From positions 1 to 11,760 of the forward strand of contig JBLHGN010000100.1 of assembly GCA_047616325.1 (NCBI GenBank): a stretch of DNA of 11,760 nucleotides, given 5' to 3'. Both the position numbers and the translations under genes were made by a program. The notes beneath the pieces were generated by a model. That model saw nothing but the letters and a program-made list of their open reading frames with translations. It was not told the origin of the DNA and ran no database searches. The stretch comes from JBLHGN01 sp047616325. GTDB taxonomy: Bacteria > Pseudomonadota > Gammaproteobacteria > Pseudomonadales > Cellvibrionaceae. This document shows positions 6,252 through 11,760 of the stretch, one piece after another; position 1 is the first letter of the stretch; every line of letters begins with the position of its first letter.

Positions 6252-6437
6252 TTGAAATGTAATCAAAGCCCTTGCATAGATGCATGCGAATTTTCAGGCC
6301 CCAAGGGTTGGTGTTTAGGTTGTGGGCGCTGTCGTCAAGAATGCAAGGAATGGAAAACGATGAAACCCTATACCAAAAATATTCTCTTGAAGGAACTCGG
6401 TAAGCGAATGGAAAAAATTAGGATGGAATTTAAATAA
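6252..6437 (+). CDS. Small Cys-rich DUF1289 family protein
   Basis: A 61-residue cytoplasmic protein. It matches the DUF1289 pattern SPCI-x2-C...G-x-CxGCGR: S6-P7-C8-I9, C12, then GWCLGCGR at 19-26, with W34 and M37 further on. The four core cysteines (C8, C12, C21, C24) look like a small metal-binding knuckle. Three more, C3, C27 and C31, are present; family members usually read GRT-x2-E-I where this one reads GRCRQEC, so the extra pair is unusual. The start is TTG, set by TGGAGG 7 nt upstream. DUF1289 has no established biochemical role. Its position at the end of the znu/COG0523 gene string suggests a metal-related function or a possible COG0523 client, which is inference. Confidence 0.85.
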   Translation: MKCNQSPCIDACEFSGPKGWCLGCGRCRQECKEWKTMKPYTKNILLKELGKRMEKIRMEFK

Positions 6438-6460
6438 ATAGGGCGGCTATAAATTTAGTA

Positions 6461-6489
6461 GGGACATTTCAATGCAATAATGATATGAT
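6461..6489 (+). promoter_or_regulatory. Candidate promoter of the TonB receptor unit
   Basis: GGGACA (6461-6466, 4 of 6 to the -35 consensus) and TATGAT (6484-6489, 5 of 6 to the -10 consensus) are separated by 17 bp. The -10 lies entirely within the left arm of the inverted repeat at 6482-6499, so a bound regulator would block RNA polymerase. It would give a leader of about 40 nt before the TTG at 6537. Confidence 0.5.
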
Positions 6490-6507
6490 ACATCATATCA
6501 TTATTGC
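6474..6507. promoter_or_regulatory. Putative Zur operator in an extended perfect inverted repeat
   Basis: The core GATATGATACATCATATC at 6482-6499 is the exact reverse complement of the repeat at 23-40. Here the symmetry continues outward without mismatch to 16-bp arms around a 2-bp centre, twice the core arm length. The outer arms read ATAATGATA and its complement, which resemble Fur-box half-sites. It overlaps the candidate -10 of the TonB receptor gene. The sequence could also form an RNA hairpin, but the lack of GC pairs and its match to the first site favour an operator. Confidence 0.83.
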
Positions 6508-6524
6508 TCGGTACTAACTTTTAT

Positions 6525-6530
6525 AAGGGG
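6525..6530 (+). promoter_or_regulatory. Ribosome binding site fixing the TTG start of the TonB receptor
   Basis: AAGGGG, 6 nt before the TTG at 6537. The upstream in-frame TTG at 6504 lies inside the operator repeat and has no ribosome binding site, and the downstream ATG at 6570 would remove the basic end of the signal peptide. Confidence 0.65.
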
Positions 6531-6536
6531 ATTAAA

Positions 6537-8780
6537 TTGTTCAAAAAAATAGTATCTCATTTTAAGCCAATGGCATTTATTTTGGCGGCTCTACTTTATG
6601 GTTTCGATATATCAGCTCAAACCGCTTCAAAAGTTGAAAAACCTGATATTGAAGAAGTTGTTGTTATAGGAGATACGGTAGGTGAATTGGGGCTCTTTGG
6701 TAAATCAGATACAGGAAGCCGTTTAGGTTTAACCGCTAAGGAAACTCCCGCTACAGTCGAGATAATTGATAGTGAAGTTATGCGTGCGCGTGGTTATCAA
6801 CGTCTCACCGATGCCGTAGAAAGCCTACCTGGCGTAATTTCTGGCGACCATCCTGCAGCGCCTTCGTCTTTCTCTATGCGGGGTTTTACCCGTGGTCAGA
6901 TTAGTATTTTGCGAGACGGTTTATGGGTAGGACCTAGCAGCATGGTCATGCGCCCGCAAAATACATTTAACCTGGAGCGCGTGGAAGTATTGCGTGGGCC
7001 GTCCTCAGTCTTAAATGGACTTGGAGCTGTTGGTAGTGTAGTTAACGCCGTTCCAAAAGGCGCTGAAGTCGGTGCTAAGCAGAGCTACGATGCACTGTTC
7101 TCTGCAGGTCGTTTTGATTCTTATCAGGTAGGACTAGGAGCCGGGGGGTCGATTAATCCCGAACTGGGCTATCGCTTAGATCTTAGCACTTATGCATCAA
7201 ACGGCTTTGTCGACAATACCGACTCTGAATCCAGTAACGTCACTGGAAGCCTTGCATGGCAAATCGAAGAAGACCTTTTCCTCAAATTAAGCGCTGATTA
7301 CGTCGATGATGATGTCGGTACATATTTTGGTACGCCGCTAGTGCCGCTGAGTGCCGCACGCAACCCAATGACCGATATTATTGCAACAACTACGGGTGAA
7401 ACCATAGATGAAGACATGCGATTCAATAATTACAATGTGTCAGACGGACAGTCTCGCTCTAACCAATTGTTTTTACGTGCAGACCTGGAATGGAACCCAA
7501 GCGACAACTTAACGATACAAAACAGCCTTTACTCTTTCTCCGCAGATCGCAAATGGATCAATGCGGAAGGATATGTTTACTGTACTGAAGTTGTGGATGT
7601 ATGTACAAATATTGGTGATATTCAGCGTTACTATGGCTATTTTTTTGTATTTCATGATCAGGAGCAGTTCGGCAACCGTTTGACGCTGAATCAAACCGGA
7701 AAGTTATTTGGGCTGGAAAATCGGTTTCTCGTTGGTGCCGAATTCATGGATATAGATTTCAAGCGCAGCCGTGGATTTCGTAGAGCAATACCCGTATCTG
7801 AGGGAGATTCTGTCGATCCTTATGACCCCATACCCGGCGTTTACGGGCCGCTGGAGTTACGCGGTGTCAGCCCAACCGATATACAAAGTTTGGCCATGTT
7901 TGCAGAAAACGCTTTACAAGTCACCGATAGGTTGAGTTTTGTGACTGCTCTGCGTTACGACGAGATGGATTTGGATCGTTATAATTTCAACGCCGAGGGC
8001 GTAGATGAAGGCTCTGGCTTTTCACGCACTTATGATTGGTGGAGTTACAGACTGGGTTTGGTGTTTGATGTAAGTGATGATTGGACCTTATATGGTCAAT
8101 TCAGTGATGCAAACGATCCTATTGGTTCGAATATATTTTTAGTCAGTAGCAATCAAGATTTCGAACTCACATCCTCAACTCAGTGGGAAATTGGCCTAAA
8201 AGCGACCTTGGATAAAACCGAAATGACCTTTGCTTACTTCGATATTACTCGGGATGATATTCAGCAGCAATTTGCACTTGATAGCACAACAAATATCGGT
8301 GGCCAAGACTCCAGCGGGCTGGAGTTTTCCGTGACATCACAGCTTAGCACGAAGTGGAAATTAGGTGCCAATGCTGCCTATACGGACGCGTCATTTGAAC
8401 GAGGCACAAACACCATTGCGCTTGCCGGAAATACACCACCAAATGTGCCCGAAACCACAGCCAATCTTTGGACAAGCTACTCAAATATAGCGGAAACTCC
8501 ACTGGAGATAGGAGGCGGTTATCGCTTTATCGATGATCGTTTTGGTGATAACAACAATGATGTACGTTTCAAGTCCTATCAATTGTTTGATGCTTATCTT
8601 GCTTGGGTACAGGATAATTATCGTGTGGCGTTTCGCGTAGACAATTTGACTGACGAGCCTTATGTTGCATGGTCTGATGTGTTCTATCTGGGACAAACTG
8701 ACCCATCATTTATTTATGCGAATCAGGTTATGCTGGGTGCTCCACGCCAATACAGTATGACCTTGCAAATAAAATTTTAA
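6537..8780 (+). CDS. TonB-dependent outer-membrane receptor, siderophore-receptor type, likely zinc or zincophore uptake
   Basis: A 747-residue outer-membrane receptor. The signal peptide spans residues 1-27, with basic KK and hydrophobic segment 12-22, and is probably cleaved after ISA. The TonB box is EEVVVIG (39-45). A plug domain follows at about 65-175 (ETPATVEII, LPGV, RGF, LRDG, NLERVEVLRGPSSVLNG), then a beta-barrel that ends in a terminal Phe (SMTLQIKF). Two Cys in YCTEVVDVC (about 348-356) probably form a disulfide in an outer loop. By sequence style it belongs with ferric-siderophore receptors rather than with short ZnuD-like receptors, yet its promoter carries the same operator core as the znu operon. 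I infer import of zinc or a zinc-loaded metallophore; iron-siderophore uptake remains possible. Start is TTG 6537, with AAGGGG 6 nt upstream. Confidence 0.9.
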   Translation: MFKKIVSHFKPMAFILAALLYGFDISAQTASKVEKPDIEEVVVIGDTVGELGLFGKSDTGSRLGLTAKETPATVEIIDSEVMRARGYQRLTDAVESLPGVISGDHPAAPSSFSMRGFTRGQISILRDGLWVGPSSMVMRPQNTFNLERVEVLRGPSSVLNGLGAVGSVVNAVPKGAEVGAKQSYDALFSAGRFDSYQVGLGAGGSINPELGYRLDLSTYASNGFVDNTDSESSNVTGSLAWQIEEDLFLKLSADYVDDDVGTYFGTPLVPLSAARNPMTDIIATTTGETIDEDMRFNNYNVSDGQSRSNQLFLRADLEWNPSDNLTIQNSLYSFSADRKWINAEGYVYCTEVVDVCTNIGDIQRYYGYFFVFHDQEQFGNRLTLNQTGKLFGLENRFLVGAEFMDIDFKRSRGFRRAIPVSEGDSVDPYDPIPGVYGPLELRGVSPTDIQSLAMFAENALQVTDRLSFVTALRYDEMDLDRYNFNAEGVDEGSGFSRTYDWWSYRLGLVFDVSDDWTLYGQFSDANDPIGSNIFLVSSNQDFELTSSTQWEIGLKATLDKTEMTFAYFDITRDDIQQQFALDSTTNIGGQDSSGLEFSVTSQLSTKWKLGANAAYTDASFERGTNTIALAGNTPPNVPETTANLWTSYSNIAETPLEIGGGYRFIDDRFGDNNNDVRFKSYQLFDAYLAWVQDNYRVAFRVDNLTDEPYVAWSDVFYLGQTDPSFIYANQVMLGAPRQYSMTLQIKF

Positions 8781-8803
8781 GCAATTATTTAGGGTTTCAT
8801 TTT

Positions 8804-10033
8804 ATGCAGCCGACGTCAAACCTTGACCGAATACCCATGCTAGATGCTTTGCGAGGATTTGCCTTGTGTGGAATCCTCCTTGCCAACCTATTATCGTTTA
8901 CCGGTGCGGTTTATATCACCGTAGATGATTTAAGTCATACCGATTGGTTGACACGTAGTGTGCTATTCGCGATTGATTTTTTTGTTGAAGGCAAGTTTTA
9001 CTCGCTGTTTTCTATTTTGTTTGGCATCGGCTGCGCTATTCAGTGGCAACGTATTTCCTCTCAAGGCACACAGTTTGTATCGCTATGGTACCGACGCATG
9101 GGGATATTGTTGATTATCGGCTTGGTGCATATGTACCTTATTTGGTATGGAGACATTCTTACATTGTATGCCTGTCTCGGTTTGCTGCTGCCATTGCTTA
9201 TTAAACTAAATCGCACTCTGATGTTGCGTCTAATTATCCTGTTACTTGTGTTGCCACTAGTGATTTTCGCCGTTCGCTACTTTACCGCCGACGCTCCTTT
9301 TTGGTATCAGTCGGCAAGTGTTGTGGCACGCCTGCATCAGGCTTGGGGTTTAGACGACATGAGCCGCATTGCCATGTTTACAAGTGATAATCCAATAATA
9401 GTTTTACAATCTAACATTACCGGCGCACTGCAACGACCGATGAGCTATCTCCAAACGGGTCGTGTTTTTAAAGTGTTAGGCCAGTTTTTATTTGGATTTT
9501 GGGTAGGGTGTTATTTGTTTCCACAGCTCCATCATAGGTGGACTCCTCAAACTAAGGTAGTTATAGGATTGGTAATAGTCGCCATCGCATGCAATTTAAT
9601 TTACGCCGGGATTAAAAATATCTTTGCTTCGCCCTTTATGTTAACGCCAATTGGTGTGGTTCAAGCGCTTGCATACCATATAGGTTCCACTACCATGGCG
9701 ATTTGCTACATACTCGCCATGGGTTATATATGGCGTCAAGGTCGTCTTAGAAAATTTTTTGATCCATTGATATTACTTGGGCGGATGTCATTGACCAATT
9801 ATTTGGGGCAAAGCGTTATCGGGATACTGATCTTTTATGGCTACGGTTTTTCGTTGATGGGAGAAACTCCCTTTAGTCTTGTCCCTGTGATTGCTGGTTT
9901 CATATTACTTATTCAATGGCAGTCTAGTAAGTTTTGGCTTCAGCGATATCCTCATGGACCGATAGAGACGCTTTGGAGATGGAGCACGTATGCCCGTTTC
10001 CCGGCAACAAAAAGCTCTTTCAATCATGATTAA
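8804..10033 (+). CDS. DUF418 family multi-span membrane protein
   Basis: A 409-residue inner-membrane protein with about nine or ten hydrophobic segments. The N-terminal motif MLDALRGFALCGILLANL (12-29) and the C-terminal motifs GRMSLTNYLGQS (about 326-337) and GPIETLWR (about 386-393) are typical of DUF418/YeiB-like proteins, which relate to membrane acyltransferases but have no settled substrate. AGGG at 8791-8794 is 9 nt before the ATG, and the gene begins 23 nt after the receptor stop, so the two are probably one transcript. DUF418 genes beside TonB receptors and PepSY proteins recur in gammaproteobacteria to my knowledge. A role in processing or moving the receptor's ligand at the inner membrane is inference. 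Confidence 0.88.
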   Translation: MQPTSNLDRIPMLDALRGFALCGILLANLLSFTGAVYITVDDLSHTDWLTRSVLFAIDFFVEGKFYSLFSILFGIGCAIQWQRISSQGTQFVSLWYRRMGILLIIGLVHMYLIWYGDILTLYACLGLLLPLLIKLNRTLMLRLIILLLVLPLVIFAVRYFTADAPFWYQSASVVARLHQAWGLDDMSRIAMFTSDNPIIVLQSNITGALQRPMSYLQTGRVFKVLGQFLFGFWVGCYLFPQLHHRWTPQTKVVIGLVIVAIACNLIYAGIKNIFASPFMLTPIGVVQALAYHIGSTTMAICYILAMGYIWRQGRLRKFFDPLILLGRMSLTNYLGQSVIGILIFYGYGFSLMGETPFSLVPVIAGFILLIQWQSSKFWLQRYPHGPIETLWRWSTYARFPATKSSFNHD

Positions 10034-11639
10034 GCGTAAGCTCTATTTGGTCCACCGCTGGCTGGGCGTTGCTATGTCTCTGTTTTTTTTGATGTGGTTT
10101 GTGTCTGGCGTGGTCATGATGTATATGCCTTTCCCATCACTCTCCTCGCAAGAGCGCTTATCTTCACTCCCGAACCTAAGTGAAAATACAGTCTTAACCG
10201 GTCCGTATGCTTTGATGAAAAAGGTCGGAGCCGAAAACATCGATCAGCTACGACTGACAACGTTTCTTGCGCGACCTGTATATTTTTTAAAGACCACAGA
10301 AAACGAATTCTATGGAGTCTTTGCGGATAATGGCGAAGTTATTCCCAAGGTTACTTCCAGTATTGCTTTACGCATCGCGCAAGTTTTCAATCAGAACAAG
10401 CAAGTAAATGAGAACGAAAATGCAAATACCTCATCAGATCAGCCGTTAGTTTTAATAGAAAAAATTGTCGATATTGACCAATGGACGGTATCCGGCGGAT
10501 TGGATCCCCACCGTCCATTTTACAAAGTTAATGTGGATGATGATGAAGGTACCCACCTCTATGTGTCTATTAAAAGTGGTGAAGTCGTTCGGGATACATC
10601 TAGAAGAGAGCGCTTTTGGAATTGGTTGGGCGCCAACTTACATTGGATTTACCCAGTTCAACTACGCAAACATCCTTCCGTTTGGCACTGGGTTGTCGTG
10701 ATTTTATCTTTCTTTGGGGTTGTGTCCGTTCTAACAGGTAGTGTTATCGGCTTAATGCGTTTGCGATTGAAGAAGCGTTACAGAGGAAAAGACGTGACCC
10801 CCTACAAGGGAAGTGGTAAATACCACCACATTTTGGGCTTGGTATGTTGCACCTTTTTGTTCTCATACATGTTTAGTGGCTTACTATCCATGAACCCCTT
10901 TGGCGTGTTTAGTTCGGATGTTCAATGTGAAATCAACGAAGGCTTATACTCCGGGACATTAGCCCTTGATAACCCATCATTATCGCTGAGCAATATCCAA
11001 AAGATTCTAAAACACCATAAAGATCTCAAGGAGATTGACTTCTACCAGGTGGCTGACAAGGTTTTTCCTCTCGGCGCCTTCACAGCAGGGCAAACCTTAT
11101 TGAATCCTATTAACAACGATCGGCTGTTTACACATATTGAAAGCACGGTTAAAGAAGCGATCAATCATTGCACCCCAAACGCCACCGTTGAGCAGGTTAT
11201 AAAACTCGAAAAATATGACAGCTATTATTATTCACATCATGGTGCGGAAAAGTCTCTGCCAGTCTATAGATTTAAAGTCAGTGATAGCGAAAAGACTTAC
11301 ATCTACATTAATGCCGTAACGGGAAAATGGGTGATGGCGAATCACACCAAACGGCGTGTTCAACGCTGGCTTTTTAACGGGCTACATAGTTTAGATTTTC
11401 TATTTCTTATTGAGCGGCGTCCGCTTTGGGATGTTTCTGTAATTTTACTTTGCGTGTTGGGGACGTTAATGTCGTTGACGAGTGTCGTTATTGGTTCAAG
11501 GCGTCTGTATACCCGCGTACGTAAGAACCAGCGTTCCCACCTAAACCGAACTTATGATGCAGCCCTTAAAAAAATGAGCGTTAGTTATATTAAGAGAAAA
11601 TCCATAACGCTTATTAAACGGGACTCGAATCTACCGTGA
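9990..11639 (+). CDS. PepSY-associated transmembrane protein
   Basis: A 549-residue inner-membrane protein of the PepSY_TM type. It has four main membrane helices at about 27-46, 232-255, 279-298 and 479-502, with two large periplasmic segments between them. Typical motifs are LYLVHRWLG (18-26), SGVVMMY (39-45), NLHWIYP before helix 2, HHILGL at helix 3, and WLFNGLHSLDF before helix 4. The paired His residues near membrane faces resemble haem-ligating sites in PepSY proteins proposed as siderophore-metal reductases. ATG 9990 has GGAG 5 nt upstream but overlaps the DUF418 gene by 44 nt; ATG 10026 gives a more family-like N-terminus without a ribosome binding site. It probably acts on the ligand of the linked receptor, but for zinc a reductive release makes no obvious sense, so the mechanism is open. 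Confidence 0.88.
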   Translation: MPVSRQQKALSIMIKRKLYLVHRWLGVAMSLFFLMWFVSGVVMMYMPFPSLSSQERLSSLPNLSENTVLTGPYALMKKVGAENIDQLRLTTFLARPVYFLKTTENEFYGVFADNGEVIPKVTSSIALRIAQVFNQNKQVNENENANTSSDQPLVLIEKIVDIDQWTVSGGLDPHRPFYKVNVDDDEGTHLYVSIKSGEVVRDTSRRERFWNWLGANLHWIYPVQLRKHPSVWHWVVVILSFFGVVSVLTGSVIGLMRLRLKKRYRGKDVTPYKGSGKYHHILGLVCCTFLFSYMFSGLLSMNPFGVFSSDVQCEINEGLYSGTLALDNPSLSLSNIQKILKHHKDLKEIDFYQVADKVFPLGAFTAGQTLLNPINNDRLFTHIESTVKEAINHCTPNATVEQVIKLEKYDSYYYSHHGAEKSLPVYRFKVSDSEKTYIYINAVTGKWVMANHTKRRVQRWLFNGLHSLDFLFLIERRPLWDVSVILLCVLGTLMSLTSVVIGSRRLYTRVRKNQRSHLNRTYDAALKKMSVSYIKRKSITLIKRDSNLP

Positions 11640-11685
11640 TTAGCTCTAGCATAGGCTTTAATTTCAGATGTTTTAAATTTCACCA

Positions 11686-11713
11686 TTAGGGAAAGCGCGA
11701 AACGCGAGCCTAA
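11686..11713 (+). terminator. Possible stem-loop terminator after the receptor operon
   Basis: TTAGG (11686-11690) pairs with CCTAA (11709-11713), and inside it CGCG (11696-11699) pairs with CGCG (11703-11706) around AAA, with an unpaired internal loop between. Short T-runs follow at 11727-11737, but not directly after the stem. It lies 47 nt after the PepSY stop codon. The broken stem and displaced T-tract make this a weak call. The remaining sequence after 11640 holds nothing else I can identify. Confidence 0.3.
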
Positions 11714-11760
11714 CTCTCGATCTTAATTTTTACTTTTTACTACGCCAACATAACAAAAGG

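Noticed and set aside
6504..6536. Longer TonB receptor frame starting at TTG 6504
   Set aside because: The codon lies inside the operator repeat, has no ribosome binding site, and would put a polar stretch ahead of the signal peptide. TTG 6537 has AAGGGG at 6 nt.

Overview
The window looks like a zinc-starvation (Zur) regulon from a Gram-negative bacterium, probably a marine gammaproteobacterium of the Cellvibrionales/Alteromonadales kind. The grounds are moderate GC, a TonB-dependent receptor beside DUF418 and PepSY proteins, a ZrgA-like DUF2796 protein, and a Fur-box-like AT-rich operator. The taxon is inferred from gene style, not from a marker gene. All genes lie on the + strand, and I see no RNA gene, CRISPR array or mobile element.

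Region 1 (1-4328) is a tightly interlocked operon. A consensus -10 (TATAAT) abuts an inverted repeat, GATATGATGTATCATATC, that I read as a Zur operator. After a leader of about 200 nt come a His-rich periplasmic zinc-binding protein (zrgA/DUF2796), the Fur-family regulator zur, a stand-alone hisI paralogue, an easily missed 42-codon single-span membrane protein (1714-1842), and the zinc ABC importer znuC-znuB-znuA. Nearly every junction overlaps or almost touches (ATGA, 2 nt gap, ATGA, ATGA, TAATG, 4 nt gap), which implies translational coupling. Several true starts lie inside the longest open frames: zur 810, hisI 1280, znuC 1839, znuB 2570, znuA 3441.

Region 2 (4377-6437) follows after 48 nt with no visible operator or terminator and is probably read through from region 1. 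It holds a COG0523 GTPase metallochaperone with a CICC motif and an unusual inserted domain, a 146-residue protein I do not recognise, and a 61-residue Cys-rich DUF1289 protein that starts at TTG.

Region 3 (6438-11639) is a second transcription unit. Its operator core, GATATGATACATCATATC, is the exact reverse complement of the first one. It sits in a longer perfect inverted repeat (6474-6507) and overlaps a plausible promoter. It controls a TonB-dependent outer-membrane receptor (TTG start at 6537), a DUF418 multi-span membrane protein and a PepSY-domain membrane protein. The window ends with 121 nt of non-coding sequence containing a possible hairpin.

Taken together: under zinc scarcity the receptor would bring zinc or a zinc chelate across the outer membrane. 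ZrgA and ZnuA would capture it in the periplasm and ZnuBC would import it. The COG0523 GTPase would allocate scarce metal in the cytoplasm, and HisI2 would back up a zinc-dependent step of histidine synthesis. The DUF418/PepSY pair and the small membrane protein are the parts whose role in zinc handling is not explained by known models.
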